64,000 nucleotides of DNA from Alicyclobacillus suci (GTDB lineage Bacteria > Bacillota > Bacilli > Alicyclobacillales > Alicyclobacillaceae), in NCBI RefSeq assembly GCF_017329615.1, contig NZ_JAFMTW010000002.1, positions 107,445 to 171,444 of the forward strand, written 5' to 3'. The notes under the pieces were generated by a model, which was not told the origin of the DNA, made no database searches, and saw only the letters and a program-made list of their open reading frames with translations. Within the stretch, counting starts at the first letter, position 1. Every line of letters begins with the position of its first letter. The position numbers and the translations under genes were made by a program. Below are positions 26,692 through 36,564 of this stretch, piece after piece.

Positions 26692-27780
26692 ATGGAGATA
26701 TTTTCGTACCTCGGCAAATACGATTATGAACAATTGGTTTTTTGCAATGACGAGGCATCTGGCTTGAAAGCGATTATCGCAATCCACGACACCACACTTG
26801 GGCCTGCTTTGGGCGGATGCCGGATGTGGACATACGCGCGCGAGGACGACGCGATTCTCGACGCCCTCCGTTTGGCGCGCGGAATGACCTACAAAGCTGC
26901 CGTCTCGGGACTCAATCTCGGCGGGGGCAAAACGGTTATCATGGGCAATCCGAAGACAGATAAATCCGAAGCGATGTTCCGAGCACTTGGGCGTTTCATT
27001 CAGGGATTGGGCGGACGATATATCACTGCTGAGGATGTCGGCACAGATGTGCACGATATGGATTTGATTCACATGGAAACGAACTATGTCACAGGCATTT
27101 CGCAAGCCTATGGCTCCAGTGGGAATCCGTCACCGGTCACCGCATTTGGCGTATTCAGAGGCATGCAAGCGACGGCGAAAGCTGCGTTTGGCACAGATGA
27201 CTTGGCAGGACGCCTTGTGGCCATTCAAGGACTTGGCAGCGTCGGCATGCAATTGGCGAGACACATCAAGAATGCGGGTGGGGAACTGATTGTCGCAGAC
27301 ATCAATGAAGATTCCGTACGCCGCGCGGTCGATGAACTCGGCGCTAAGGCAGTGACCGTCAAAGATATATTCGAAGTCGAATGCGACATTTTCGCGCCGT
27401 GCGCTTTAGGTGCCGTCATCAACGATGAGACGATTGACAAGCTCCGCTGCCAAGCTGTCGCTGGCTCGGCGAACAATCAATTGGCGGAGGAGAAGCACGG
27501 CGACGCGTTGCATCGCAAAGGCGTGGCGTATGCACCTGATTATGTGATTAATGCGGGTGGATTGATGAACGTCGCCGATGAATTAGAGGGGTACAACGCG
27601 GATAGGGCGCATGCCAAGGTCGACAACATTTACAACATCATCAGCAACATCTTTGCGATGTCTGCGAAAGACAACATTCCAAGCTATTTAGCAGCTGACA
27701 GACTCGCTGAACAGCGCATTGCACAGATGCGCAACGTGCGCAGCAACTATCTGCGCGATGAGAAATCACTTCATCGTTAA
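26692..27780 (+). CDS. Leucine dehydrogenase (Glu/Leu/Phe/Val dehydrogenase)
   Basis: NAD-dependent oxidative deaminase of branched-chain amino acids (362 aa). The N-terminal [22 protein letters not shown] and the catalytic region [22 protein letters not shown] are typical of leucine dehydrogenases, and the Rossmann motif is [17 protein letters not shown] 26692 follows AGGGGG and gives the usual length; an in-frame start at 26599 is unlikely. It probably feeds branched-chain fatty acid synthesis, important in this bacterial group. Confidence 0.93.
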   Translation: MEIFSYLGKYDYEQLVFCNDEASGLKAIIAIHDTTLGPALGGCRMWTYAREDDAILDALRLARGMTYKAAVSGLNLGGGKTVIMGNPKTDKSEAMFRALGRFIQGLGGRYITAEDVGTDVHDMDLIHMETNYVTGISQAYGSSGNPSPVTAFGVFRGMQATAKAAFGTDDLAGRLVAIQGLGSVGMQLARHIKNAGGELIVADINEDSVRRAVDELGAKAVTVKDIFEVECDIFAPCALGAVINDETIDKLRCQAVAGSANNQLAEEKHGDALHRKGVAYAPDYVINAGGLMNVADELEGYNADRAHAKVDNIYNIISNIFAMSAKDNIPSYLAADRLAEQRIAQMRNVRSNYLRDEKSLHR

Positions 27781-27811
27781 GCTATTTCCTCAGGCGGCCC
27801 CGACACTGGCG

Positions 27812-27858
27812 GTTAGGCGTTTTGTCTCACGCTGGGCGGTGGTCGCCTGACTTTGTTC
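27812..27858 (+). terminator. Weak terminator after leucine dehydrogenase
   Basis: GTTAGGCG (27812-27819) pairs with CGCCTGAC (27844-27851, one G-U pair) and TTTGTT follows. The 24-nt loop makes this tentative, and it runs into the following promoter. Confidence 0.35.
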
Positions 27859-27881
27859 TCGTACCCGGACTTTTGTACAAT
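27853..27881 (+). promoter_or_regulatory. Sigma-A type promoter of lipA-lipB
   Basis: -35 TTGTTC (27853-27858), a 17-bp spacer, -10 TACAAT (27876-27881), 76 bases before the lipA start. Confidence 0.6.
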
Positions 27882-27957
27882 ACGATTAAGGGGATTTCGA
27901 TACTAGGCCACTTCATGCGCGTGGCAAAACCAATTTACTGTTTAGGATGATGCGTGT

Positions 27958-28953
27958 ATGTCGCAATCAAAATTGCAGGAAAAGCAGAAAGCAAAGGCTC
28001 GGATGATGGAGGCGCAGAAGTTGTCGCGCCCAGACTGGCTGAAGATTAAAGCGAAGACGGGCGAGAACTATAAATCTCTGAAGGAGATTATGCGAACCCA
28101 GTCTTTACATACCGTTTGCGAAGAGGCCCAGTGCCCAAACATTTTTGATTGTTGGGAACAGCGCACTGCTACGTTCATGATTCTCGGCGATATTTGCACG
28201 CGTGCATGTCGATTCTGTGCGGTCAATACAGGGCGTCCTACAGAGTTGGATTTGCGTGAGCCCAAGCGGGTGGCGGATGCGGTGGTTGCGATGAATTTGC
28301 AACACGTCGTGGTTACCAGTGTCGCGAGAGACGACCTCGCGGATGGGGGCGCTTCGGTTTTTGCAGCGACAATTCGAGAGATTCGCAAACGTGTTCCGGC
28401 GTGTGGGATTGAAGTTTTGATTCCCGATTTCGGAGGCAATTGGGATGCATTAAAGGTCGTTATGGATGCGTCTCCGGATATTTTGAACCACAACGTTGAA
28501 ACCGTTCGTCGGTTGTCCGATAGGGTGCGTTCGCGCGCGAAGTACGACCGCACGCTAGAGCTGTTGCGGCAAGCTAAACGGATGCGCCCGGACATCCGCA
28601 CTAAGTCCAGTATCATGGTGGGACTTGGCGAAACGATTGACGAAGTCTATGAGACGATGGACGACTTGCGCGCGGTGGGGGTCGATATCGTTACGATTGG
28701 TCAGTATTTGCAGCCATCGGAGAAACATTTGTTAGTGGAAAAATTCTACACGCCGACAGAATTCCTTCGGATGCGCGGTGAGGGACTCAAACGCGGATTT
28801 GCTCATGTGGAAGCTGGTCCGATGGTTCGGAGTTCGTATCACGCGCATGAACAGGTGTTGCGGGCGGATGGCAAACCGCTGCAATCGCTTCAGGGCGAAG
28901 AACGTCAGACGCACTTGAACAATCAAGCGTCAGCCCAGGCGTCGCAAGCGTGA
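27958..28953 (+). CDS. lipA: Lipoyl synthase LipA
   Basis: Radical SAM enzyme (331 aa) that inserts two sulfurs into octanoyl-protein. Both iron-sulfur clusters are seen: [14 protein letters not shown] for the auxiliary cluster and CTRACRFC for the SAM cluster, with the C-terminal RSSYHA motif supplying the serine ligand. It is followed by lipB, so octanoylation and sulfur insertion are encoded together. The N-terminal 20 residues are lysine-rich, and the C-terminal tail is Q/A-rich. Confidence 0.97.
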   Translation: MSQSKLQEKQKAKARMMEAQKLSRPDWLKIKAKTGENYKSLKEIMRTQSLHTVCEEAQCPNIFDCWEQRTATFMILGDICTRACRFCAVNTGRPTELDLREPKRVADAVVAMNLQHVVVTSVARDDLADGGASVFAATIREIRKRVPACGIEVLIPDFGGNWDALKVVMDASPDILNHNVETVRRLSDRVRSRAKYDRTLELLRQAKRMRPDIRTKSSIMVGLGETIDEVYETMDDLRAVGVDIVTIGQYLQPSEKHLLVEKFYTPTEFLRMRGEGLKRGFAHVEAGPMVRSSYHAHEQVLRADGKPLQSLQGEERQTHLNNQASAQASQA

Positions 28954-28965
28954 GGAGGTGTTCTG

Positions 28966-29628
28966 GTGGCCACGGCAGTTCAATGGATTCAACTTGGACA
29001 TTTGCACTACGATGACGCGCTGGACATTCAACTCAAGCGGGCACAAGCGCTTCTCGAAGGTGAGGATGACCGCCAGACGGTTTATACGGTAGAGCATCCG
29101 CCGACTATCACCATTGGCCGAAATGGGAGTATGGAGAATGTGCTGGCGGACGAATCGTTTCTCAGCGAGCATGGGTTTACGATTCGAGAGGTAGATCGGG
29201 GTGGCGACGTCACATATCACGGGCCAGGGCAGTTGGTGGTCTATCCTGTGTTGCATTTGGCACCGTGGGGCAACGATGTGAAGCGGTACGTTCGCAATCT
29301 CGAAGAAGCGGTGATTCGCGCGTTGGCTGAGGTCGGCATCCAAGGGGCGCGAGATGAGGCGTATCCAGGTGTTTGGGTCGGTGACGCAAAGATCTGTGCC
29401 GTCGGTGCGCGGGTGAAAAAGCGTCATTCGGGTGAATTTGTTACGTATCACGGTATTGCGCTTAACGTGGATACGGACTTGAGTCATTTCCAGACGATTG
29501 TACCATGTGGCATCGCAGATAGAGATGTGACTTCCTTGTCGCGCGAATTAGGGCGGCCAGCAGATCTCCTTGATTGGGAGACGAGGCTGAAACGGGCGTT
29601 CTTTGACGTCTTTGAGTTTGAGGCGTAA
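28966..29628 (+). CDS. lipB: Octanoyl-[ACP]:protein N-octanoyltransferase LipB
   Basis: Transfers octanoyl groups from ACP to lipoyl domains (220 aa). Motifs are VDRGGDVTYHGPGQLVVYP, the catalytic lysine in KICAVGARV, YHGIALNV, and the catalytic cysteine in IVPCGI. GTG 28966 lies behind GAGGAGGTG, 12 bases after lipA. This is the E. coli-type LipB rather than the LipM/LipL pair of B. subtilis. Confidence 0.96.
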   Translation: MATAVQWIQLGHLHYDDALDIQLKRAQALLEGEDDRQTVYTVEHPPTITIGRNGSMENVLADESFLSEHGFTIREVDRGGDVTYHGPGQLVVYPVLHLAPWGNDVKRYVRNLEEAVIRALAEVGIQGARDEAYPGVWVGDAKICAVGARVKKRHSGEFVTYHGIALNVDTDLSHFQTIVPCGIADRDVTSLSRELGRPADLLDWETRLKRAFFDVFEFEA

Positions 29629-29677
29629 GGTCGTGTGCACAATGGTGGACGGAACTGTAACGCACAGGAAGCGGCGT

Positions 29678-29716
29678 AGGCACACCGGATCAGACTCTGG
29701 TGTGCCTCTCTGTTTA
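29678..29716 (+). terminator. Terminator after lipB
   Basis: AGGCACACC / GGTGTGCCT, a 9-bp perfect stem with a 12-nt loop, followed by the T-rich CTCTGTTTA. Confidence 0.6.
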
Positions 29717-29792
29717 TGTTCGATAAACACGTGTTACTTACAAACCGCTGTGGGTAGACTGAGGATGTATCTTGTGATAGGAGTGTATCAGA

Positions 29793-30902
29793 TTGAATCG
29801 AGATGTCGTAGAACACTTGTTTTTATCCCTTGTACAAATTGATAGCCATTCTCTCCACGAAGGGGCCATGGCCGAGCGCTGCCGAAAGGAACTGGTTGAT
29901 TTGGGCTTTCACGTGGTGGAGGACGAAGCCGGAACGGCGCTCGGCGGGGAAACCGGGAACCTGATTGCCGTTTTACCTGGCTCGCCTGACCGACCGAAGG
30001 TCTTGTTGGCGGCCCACATGGATACGGTACAGCCCGGACAAGGCGTTCGCCCGCGCGTGGATGAAGCGGGTGTCGTATGGAGCGATGGAACGACAGTGCT
30101 TGGCGCGGACGACAAAGCGGGGATTACAGCGATTTTCACAGCACTGAGGGAAATTCGAGAACGTGGCATTGAACATGGGCAAATTCAAGTGGTCTTGACC
30201 ATTGGTGAAGAAATTGGGTTGCAAGGTGCCAAACAGTTGTCTCGGGCGCATTTAGATGCGGATTTTGGGTTGTCGCTCGATTCCAGCGGGGAGATAGGGA
30301 CCATCGCGATTGCTGGGCCTGGTCAGGCAAAATTTGAGGCTACGATTACGGGCGTGCGTGCGCATGCGGGCGTCGCCCCGGAAAAGGGGATTAGTGCCAT
30401 CAAAGTAGCGGCTACAGCCGTTTCAAACATGCCGCACGGTCGGATTGACGATGAAACCACCGCGAACATTGGCAGTTTCGTCGGACAGGGACCAACGAAT
30501 GTGGTGGCCGACAAAGTGACGATTGTGGGCGAGGCACGCAGTCGCAACCCGGAGAAATTATCCCGCGTGATGTCGCAAATTGAGTCGGCATTTGAGGAAG
30601 CGGCTAGAAGTGCAGGTGCACAAGTCGCATTTCAGCATCAGGTCATGTACGAAGGATTCGACTTTCCAGAAACGGCGCCATTGCGCCAACGTATCGAGCG
30701 CGCGATGGAGCTTGCGGGCTTTACGCCGAAGCCGGTAAAAGTGGGTGGAGGCAGCGACGCAAACGTGATACAGACGCTGGGCGTCCCGATTCTCAATATT
30801 GGGATTGGCTACGAAGATATTCACTCCACGAACGAACACATTGCACTACAGAACATCATCGACGCGGCGAAAGTAGCGGTACAGTTTTGTGCGCTCCCGT
30901 GA
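29793..30902 (+). CDS. M20 peptidase, PepT-like (YqjE type)
   Basis: Zinc-dependent aminopeptidase-like protein (369 aa). Metal motifs are LAAHMDTV, GADDKAGITAI and TIGEEIGLQGAK, with GIGYEDIHSTNEHI near the C-terminus. It belongs to the peptidase T-like group (YqjE/YqjN type) rather than true PepT, being shorter. The TTG start has AGGAG upstream. Likely role: peptide turnover in the cytosol. Confidence 0.88.
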   Translation: MNRDVVEHLFLSLVQIDSHSLHEGAMAERCRKELVDLGFHVVEDEAGTALGGETGNLIAVLPGSPDRPKVLLAAHMDTVQPGQGVRPRVDEAGVVWSDGTTVLGADDKAGITAIFTALREIRERGIEHGQIQVVLTIGEEIGLQGAKQLSRAHLDADFGLSLDSSGEIGTIAIAGPGQAKFEATITGVRAHAGVAPEKGISAIKVAATAVSNMPHGRIDDETTANIGSFVGQGPTNVVADKVTIVGEARSRNPEKLSRVMSQIESAFEEAARSAGAQVAFQHQVMYEGFDFPETAPLRQRIERAMELAGFTPKPVKVGGGSDANVIQTLGVPILNIGIGYEDIHSTNEHIALQNIIDAAKVAVQFCALP

Positions 30903-30970
30903 TTGTCGTGGAATAGATAGGTAATCAAAACGACGGCGAAACATAGGATGCACTGTTCTGGAAAACACTA

Positions 30971-30997
30971 CCCCCCGTAAATGAATTCCGCGGGGGG
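30971..30997 (+). other. GC-rich hairpin covering the SD of the permease gene
   Basis: CCCCCCG pairs with CGGGGGG around a 13-nt loop. The 3' arm is the purine run just before the GTG at 31005, so the structure could mask ribosome binding. No T tract follows. Confidence 0.45.
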
Positions 30998-31004
30998 ATG
31001 AAGG

Positions 31005-32408
31005 GTGCAGAAGACGACATCACTACGCACTACGCCTCGGCAAAAGACGATGGGTATGCCCGTTCAAGCTAAGGCGACGATGCGTCTGGCCGAGTTGATT
31101 TTGGTCGGCGTCGGCGGGATTATCGGGGCTGGGTTCTTTCTTGGTAGCGGTTTGCCAATCCGCACAGCAGGTCCTGCTGTAATGATTTCCTTTTTAATGG
31201 GTGGACTCATCACGGCTCAAGTCGTCGGTGCACTGTCGTCAGTTGCGATGGATCACCCAGTCGAAGGCGCCTTTAAAGTGTATGCCGACATGTACTTAGG
31301 CCGTTTCCTTGGGTACATGCAGGGATGGACGTATTATTTAACCAGCATCTTGACGATTGCGAGCGAGGCGGTGGCATCGGCCATTTTTGTTCGCGTCTGG
31401 TTGCCCGGCGCGCCACTGTGGGCGCTGTCCTCGGGCTTTGCGGCGATGATTATCCTGATGAATGCGTTTGGCGTTGCAAACTTTGGACGAATTGAATCGT
31501 TGATGAGTGTGATTAAGATTGCTGCGTTGGTCGGTTTCGCGGCGGTCATTCTCTTAATGCTGTTTGGTGTGCGGCCGCATACGCTCACAATTCCCGTGAC
31601 GATGAGTACTGGTGGGGGTTTTTTCGCACATGGTGTGGGCGGCATCTTCCAATCAATGCTTATCGTCATTTTTTCGTTTGCTGGCATTGGCGTTTTCGCT
31701 ACGGCGGCAGTTGAACTGAAGCATCCCAAGAAATTAGACACCGGTGCAATTGTGACAATCACGTGTTTGACGGTGTTGTATCTTTTGTCCATCGGAACGA
31801 TGTTACTGGTCTTGCCTTATGAGCGGGTCAGCACGAATATTAGTCCATTTGTGCAGGCGCTACGGTATATTCACATGAACATCTTGGCGAATGTCTTGAA
31901 TGCTGTGATTTTAGTTGCGGCCTTCAGCGTCATGGCTGGCGCTGTCTTCTCCGCCAACCAAATTTTGGCCAGTCTCGGTCAGAGTGGGGAAGCACCTCGA
32001 TTGACCACGCGCACGAGTAAGCAGCGACATGTACAATACGGTGCTCTTTTGTTTACCGCGTTCGGCATTGCGATTTTTCTTACGCTCTCGTACGTGCTGC
32101 CGTCGAGCGTGTATAATTTCTTAGTGAGTGCGTCAAGTTTCTTGACCTTTTTTAATTACTTTATCATGTTGGCGACGTTTCTCGCGTGGCGGCGCCAAAG
32201 TAGACATAAACCCGTCTCGCGTTTGGCGTTTGGCCAACCAGTTGCGACGGTTTTGACGATGGCCGTGGTGGTGTTTCTCGCTGGTTATGCCTTGTTTCAG
32301 CGCGAACAACGACTTGGTTTTTATGCTTGTTTGGGGATGACCGCCTTCATTTCAATGGGTTACTTTTTTACCCACAAATTTCAGCGGCATCGTTTGGAAC
32401 AAAACTGA
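31005..32408 (+). CDS. APC-family amino acid permease
   Basis: Integral membrane transporter (467 aa) with about twelve hydrophobic segments. The first helix has the APC glycine motif LVGVGGIIGAGFFLGSG, followed by GPAVMISFLMGGLI, and a helix 6-like region contains FSFAGIGVFATAAVELKHPKK. The substrate is unknown; cytosine-type or polyamine uptake is less likely than amino acids. The exact start is unsure: GTG 31005 (SD GGGGGG) or ATG 31038. Confidence 0.88.
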   Translation: MQKTTSLRTTPRQKTMGMPVQAKATMRLAELILVGVGGIIGAGFFLGSGLPIRTAGPAVMISFLMGGLITAQVVGALSSVAMDHPVEGAFKVYADMYLGRFLGYMQGWTYYLTSILTIASEAVASAIFVRVWLPGAPLWALSSGFAAMIILMNAFGVANFGRIESLMSVIKIAALVGFAAVILLMLFGVRPHTLTIPVTMSTGGGFFAHGVGGIFQSMLIVIFSFAGIGVFATAAVELKHPKKLDTGAIVTITCLTVLYLLSIGTMLLVLPYERVSTNISPFVQALRYIHMNILANVLNAVILVAAFSVMAGAVFSANQILASLGQSGEAPRLTTRTSKQRHVQYGALLFTAFGIAIFLTLSYVLPSSVYNFLVSASSFLTFFNYFIMLATFLAWRRQSRHKPVSRLAFGQPVATVLTMAVVVFLAGYALFQREQRLGFYACLGMTAFISMGYFFTHKFQRHRLEQN

Positions 32409-32426
32409 TGCGAGGAGTGTGTGTTT

Positions 32427-32960
32427 GTGACACAGCAAGAGCGCACGATACACGAAGAACATTTGTTCACCGGGCGGATGATTGAACTCAAAAAGTTGAC
32501 CGTCGAGTTACCCAATGGTCGACAAAGCACACGTGAGGTTGTCGTGCACCCTGGGGCCGTCGCGATTCTCGCCGAGCCTGTACCGAATGAGGTGATTCTC
32601 GTTCGCCAATACCGCAAGGCGTGTGAGACGTCCTTGTGGGAAATTCCCGCTGGAAAATTGGAGCCAGGGGAGGAACCGATGGCCGCAGCTCGTCGTGAGT
32701 TGTCGGAGGAGACTGGCTACACGGCAGGTCGTTTGGAGAGAATTTATCAATTTTATACAAGTCCAGGTTTTGCAAATGAGAAATTGTACGTGTTTTACGC
32801 GAACGAACTTACAGCTGGAGAGGTTCATCTAGATGAGGATGAATTTGTAGAAACCCGACAATTCACGAGAGACGAGGCCACCGCGATGATGCAACGCGGC
32901 GAAATCGAGGACGCAAAGACCTTGGTTGCGCTCTTATGGTGGTGTCAGACACACCGGTGA
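32427..32960 (+). CDS. nudF: ADP-ribose pyrophosphatase (NUDIX)
   Basis: Hydrolyses ADP-ribose to AMP and ribose 5-phosphate (177 aa). The NUDIX box appears as GKLEPGEEPMAAARRELSEETG, matching GX5EX7REUXEEXGU. The C-terminal FYTSPGFANEKLYVFYA is typical of NudF. GTG 32427 lies 9 bases after GAGGAG; GTG 32421 is closer but poorly spaced. In Bacillus nudF also precedes yqxK and spoIIM. Confidence 0.93.
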   Translation: MTQQERTIHEEHLFTGRMIELKKLTVELPNGRQSTREVVVHPGAVAILAEPVPNEVILVRQYRKACETSLWEIPAGKLEPGEEPMAAARRELSEETGYTAGRLERIYQFYTSPGFANEKLYVFYANELTAGEVHLDEDEFVETRQFTRDEATAMMQRGEIEDAKTLVALLWWCQTHR

Positions 32961-34132
32961 ACGAGGCCACGACTTTACACGAATATGACGCCGATTTTCA
33001 CATCCATGTTGGCCGTGCGCTTGGCAAGCCCGTGAAAATTGCTGCAGGTGCTAGTTTGACGTTGGAGAATTTGCTCCATCATGCCGCATTCGTCAAAGGG
33101 CTCGACATCATCACAGTCATTGATGGCGTGTGTGACAACGTATTGGTTGAAGTAGACCGACTCACGCGGGTGGGCGAGCTCGCGTCCGTAGCCGGTGGTG
33201 GTTTGATGTATCGGGATCGGATGTTAGTGTTGCTCGGCGCTGAGGTGGAACTGGCAGGGCCCTCGGGAAACGCTGCTCATTTCGGGTGCTGGTTTGCGGA
33301 TTACGAGCACGCGCGGGATTTTAATCAATGGTTAAAAACGGTGCAAAAGAATACACAGTTGTCTTCGCAGCGGGCGTGGACCGATGCGCTGACGCTGCAG
33401 ACCGAAACTCATGCCCGCGAGGGCTTATTTATTGTCCACCACGCGTTTACGCCGTTCAAGGGATTACTTGGAAGTTGTGTTCGCCGCGTGGGGGACTTTC
33501 TCGATTTAGGGCGCGTGGATGCGTTGGAACTCGGATTGTCCTCGGATACGGAGATGGCCGACAGGTTGAGTGAATTGTCTCGTCTCACGTTTGTGACGAA
33601 CTCTGATGCACATGGCGTCGCAAACATCGCCCGCGAATACAATCGGGTACAAATGGCCGCCTTGAACTTTCGCGAAGTTGCAAAAGTACTCAACCGCGTG
33701 GATGGTCGAGGCATTGCGGCGAATTACGGGTTGCATCCAGAGCAGGGAAAATATTATCGGACTCGCTGTCGCGCGTGTGACGAGTTCGTGCAGGCAGGCG
33801 GGTGTCGGTGTGGTACCACTTTGCATCATGTGTATGGCGTCAAGGATAGACTGGAAGACATTTGTGATTTACCGGATGCGGTGCACCCAGCACACCGCCC
33901 ACCGTACTTTCACCACATCCCGTTGCTCGACATCCCTGGTTTGGGCCCCGGCGCCTACCGCAAACTGTTGGCTGCCTATGGGACAGAGTTGGCCGTCCGG
34001 CGCACGGCGGACGAATCGGGGTTGGTTGACGTCGTTGGGGAACGGCTGGGGCGCTCGATTGCCAGAGCACTAAACGGGGATATCCACTGGGAAGTGGGGG
34101 GCGCAGGGACGTACGGCAAGGTGATTTTATAG
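32936..34132 (+). CDS. Endonuclease Q-like protein (YqxK, PHP domain)
   Basis: 398 aa: an N-terminal PHP-type metal-dependent domain (DADFHIHVGRALG, FIVHHAFTPF, VTNSDAH) and a zinc-ribbon-like segment CRACDEFVQAGGCRCG at about residues 278-293, followed by a helix-hairpin-helix-like region (LLDIPGLGPGAYRKLL). This is the EndoQ family, which nicks DNA at deaminated bases. ATG 32936 overlaps nudF by 25 bases; GTG 32957 is an alternative, and neither has a good SD. Confidence 0.85.
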   Translation: MVVSDTPVNEATTLHEYDADFHIHVGRALGKPVKIAAGASLTLENLLHHAAFVKGLDIITVIDGVCDNVLVEVDRLTRVGELASVAGGGLMYRDRMLVLLGAEVELAGPSGNAAHFGCWFADYEHARDFNQWLKTVQKNTQLSSQRAWTDALTLQTETHAREGLFIVHHAFTPFKGLLGSCVRRVGDFLDLGRVDALELGLSSDTEMADRLSELSRLTFVTNSDAHGVANIAREYNRVQMAALNFREVAKVLNRVDGRGIAANYGLHPEQGKYYRTRCRACDEFVQAGGCRCGTTLHHVYGVKDRLEDICDLPDAVHPAHRPPYFHHIPLLDIPGLGPGAYRKLLAAYGTELAVRRTADESGLVDVVGERLGRSIARALNGDIHWEVGGAGTYGKVIL

Positions 34133-34194
34133 TCTACTTGGACAAAGTGGCTCATAGATTTTGAATGAGAGACTTTGTTCGGGAGGGACATTCA

Positions 34195-34866
34195 TTGAAG
34201 CCTCGTATCGCAGCAGTGATTACACCCTATATTCACTCGTCCATCCGCTGGCATAGCTTGCTCCAGTACGTTCGGAGCAAAGTCTCACGGCACCTGCACT
34301 TGTGGACCTTTCTCGCGGGTGTGACGGTTTGTGGCCTCGTCTTTGGTGCAATTGTGGCTGGGCAACTTGGGCAGACGGACAGGTTGGTACTCGGCAATGC
34401 GCTTTCGCACTTGTTTGTCGCCATCAAACAAAACCAACTTGCATCTGGAACCCAGTTGTTCACACAGCGACTGATTGCCGATAGTCAGTTACTAGCACTC
34501 ATCTGGCTGTTTGGGGTGTCGGTGATTGGCATTCCATTTGTCATCGCGGCTATCTTTCTACGCGCGTTTACCGTTGGTTTTGCGATTGGTTACACGAGTT
34601 TGCAATTTGGCTGGAAAGGGTTTTTACTGTCTGGCACAGGTATATTTTTGCATCAACTGGTGATGTTTTTGACTTTGTTCGTGGCGGCCGTCACGGCGAT
34701 TCGATTTTCGCAGCAAGTGCTGCTTCGGTCGCTACCAGTATCCAAACTTACGCTGCATTTGATGAAATACACGGGTACATTCGTGTTGTGTGGCGGGGGA
34801 TTGATGCTTGGCGCTTTTATTCAAGCGTTTGTCGTGCCACACTTGTTGACGAGCATCCTCGTGTAA
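34195..34866 (+). CDS. spoIIM: Stage II sporulation protein M
   Basis: Membrane protein (223 aa) of the SpoIIDMP complex that drives septal peptidoglycan thinning and engulfment. Five hydrophobic segments; the best matches are WTFLAGVTVCGLVFGAIVAG, GVSVIGIPFVIAAIFLRAFTVGFAIGY and the C-terminal GLMLGAFIQAFVVP. TTG 34195 follows GGGAGGG. Its place after nudF and yqxK and before yqzK-xerD matches Bacillus. Confidence 0.93.
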   Translation: MKPRIAAVITPYIHSSIRWHSLLQYVRSKVSRHLHLWTFLAGVTVCGLVFGAIVAGQLGQTDRLVLGNALSHLFVAIKQNQLASGTQLFTQRLIADSQLLALIWLFGVSVIGIPFVIAAIFLRAFTVGFAIGYTSLQFGWKGFLLSGTGIFLHQLVMFLTLFVAAVTAIRFSQQVLLRSLPVSKLTLHLMKYTGTFVLCGGGLMLGAFIQAFVVPHLLTSILV

Positions 34867-34889
34867 GGAGCATACCAAGGAGTATACCC

Positions 34890-35216
34890 ATGAGACAATT
34901 TACGCATCGCAATGAATCGTTTACTTGTGCCAACTGCGGGTTTTCTGTGGAACCTAGTGAGCGTAGTTGCCGCAATCACTGCCCGCGCTGCCTCTATTCT
35001 GTGCATCTGGATATTCACCCAGGTGACAGAGCGGCGAATTGCAACGGGTTGATGAAACCCGTGCGGGTTGAATATCACAGTAAAAAAGGGTACCAATTGG
35101 TTCACCGTTGTCTGAAGTGTGGACACGTGTCGAAAAATATTGTCCAACAGGATGTACTTGTGCAACCGGACGACAGAGAGGCAATTCTTCGGCTGATGTC
35201 ACATCCAGAGGACTAA
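34890..35216 (+). CDS. RNHCP domain zinc-binding protein
   Basis: A 108-aa protein with three CxxC-type pairs: FTCANCGF, RNHCPRC and HRCLKCGH, so zinc binding is likely. The RNHCP motif names the family, which has no known function. ATG 34890 has AAGGAG upstream. In B. subtilis fur stands between spoIIM and yqzK; here this small zinc protein is in that place. Confidence 0.85.
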   Translation: MRQFTHRNESFTCANCGFSVEPSERSCRNHCPRCLYSVHLDIHPGDRAANCNGLMKPVRVEYHSKKGYQLVHRCLKCGHVSKNIVQQDVLVQPDDREAILRLMSHPED

Positions 35217-35239
35217 AGTTGCGAGTTGAGGTGACGGGT

Positions 35240-35473
35240 ATGGCAGGGTTTATATCGTTTCTTCGGACACTCGTGGTCAGCTTTGTGATTGCGGCCATCA
35301 TGGTTTTACTCCTACGTGCGGAGACCTTTTTTCGATCCCGTCCGTTTACACAAGCCCCAACACCTCCTTACGTTTCAGTGTTGACGCAGATGCCCTCGCA
35401 ATCGACCGCTCCGTGGCGGGTGTGGGTGGCTGATGTGCTGTCCGCTATCCGCCTTGGCGATGGGTGGGCGTAG
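35240..35473 (+). CDS. DUF4227 (YqzK-like) membrane protein
   Basis: A 77-aa protein with one N-terminal hydrophobic helix (LRTLVVSFVIAAIMVLLLRA) and a proline-rich tail. YqzK of B. subtilis has the same form and also precedes xerD. ATG 35240 lies 7 bases after TTGAGGTGA. Confidence 0.65.
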   Translation: MAGFISFLRTLVVSFVIAAIMVLLLRAETFFRSRPFTQAPTPPYVSVLTQMPSQSTAPWRVWVADVLSAIRLGDGWA

Positions 35474-35597
35474 AGGAACTTCATGGTGGCGTCGGATTTA
35501 GTCATTTCCTGTCGAAACGAGGGAAGGACTTTCGATGGCTTGCGTGGAATACACTACAAGACATTTCGGGAGTCGGATAGGCTAAAGGAGTTTCGCC

Positions 35598-36485
35598 ATG
35601 GACGAATGGATACAACGCTTTGTAGAGTACTTGACGGTGGAGAGAGGACTATCCCCCAATACCCTCGAGTCGTACGAACGAGACCTACATACATTTCAGT
35701 CGTACCTGGCCAAGCGTGGGTCGTGTGTGATTCAAGAGATACAACAGCATCACATCGCTGCCTATTTAGGCTACTTGCATGAGGCAGGAAGGGCGAACGC
35801 CACCATCTCGCGGAACCTTGCGAGCATTCGCTCTTTTTTTCATTTTTTGGTGCGAGAGGATTTTATACTGCAGGATCCGACGATTCACGTGGATACGCCA
35901 AAGATAGAGAAGAAGCTACCCCGTGTGCTCACGCCGGAGGAAATTGAACGCTTGTTGCGTGCCCCAGATCAATCGACCCCCTCGGGGATGCGCGATTATG
36001 CGATGCTGGAATTGCTTTATGCTACGGGTATTCGGGTGAGTGAACTCGTCTCCTTGAAGGCGACAGACGTTCATTTGAGTAGTGGGTTTTTGCGATGTAT
36101 GGGAAAGGGTGGAAAGGAAAGAATTATTCCTATTGGGGAATATGCGGTGCAGGCATTGGACAACTACCTGCAGCAAGCGCGTCCACACCTTGTTCGCAAG
36201 ACGAAGGACGACGCGTTGTTCCTCAACCATCATGGTACACAGATGTCACGCCAGGGGTTTTGGAAAATCCTAAAGAAATATGCACAGGAAGCAGGAATTC
36301 TGAAAGACATAACGCCGCATACGCTGCGCCATTCGTTTGCGACCCATTTGCTGGAGCGGGGTGCCGATTTGCGCGCGGTACAAGAAATGCTGGGGCATGC
36401 GGATATTTCAACCACGCAGATTTACACACACGTCACGAAGGGGCGGCTCAAAGAAATCTACGCCGCTGCGCACCCGAGGTCTTAG
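35598..36485 (+). CDS. xerD: Tyrosine recombinase XerD
   Basis: Site-specific recombinase (295 aa) that, with XerC or a partner, resolves chromosome dimers at dif. It has an N-terminal SAM-like DNA-binding domain ([23 protein letters not shown]) and a catalytic domain with the R-H-R-H-Y set: [42 protein letters not shown]. The position before deoB-dacF is that of Bacillus xerD (ripX). Confidence 0.94.
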   Translation: MDEWIQRFVEYLTVERGLSPNTLESYERDLHTFQSYLAKRGSCVIQEIQQHHIAAYLGYLHEAGRANATISRNLASIRSFFHFLVREDFILQDPTIHVDTPKIEKKLPRVLTPEEIERLLRAPDQSTPSGMRDYAMLELLYATGIRVSELVSLKATDVHLSSGFLRCMGKGGKERIIPIGEYAVQALDNYLQQARPHLVRKTKDDALFLNHHGTQMSRQGFWKILKKYAQEAGILKDITPHTLRHSFATHLLERGADLRAVQEMLGHADISTTQIYTHVTKGRLKEIYAAAHPRS

Positions 36486-36564
36486 TGGTGCAGATGGCCT
36501 GACGTGGTGAGTGATATGTTTTGGTCGATTGGGTTGATGAATCTGGTTTTTCGGAGTGAATGGA

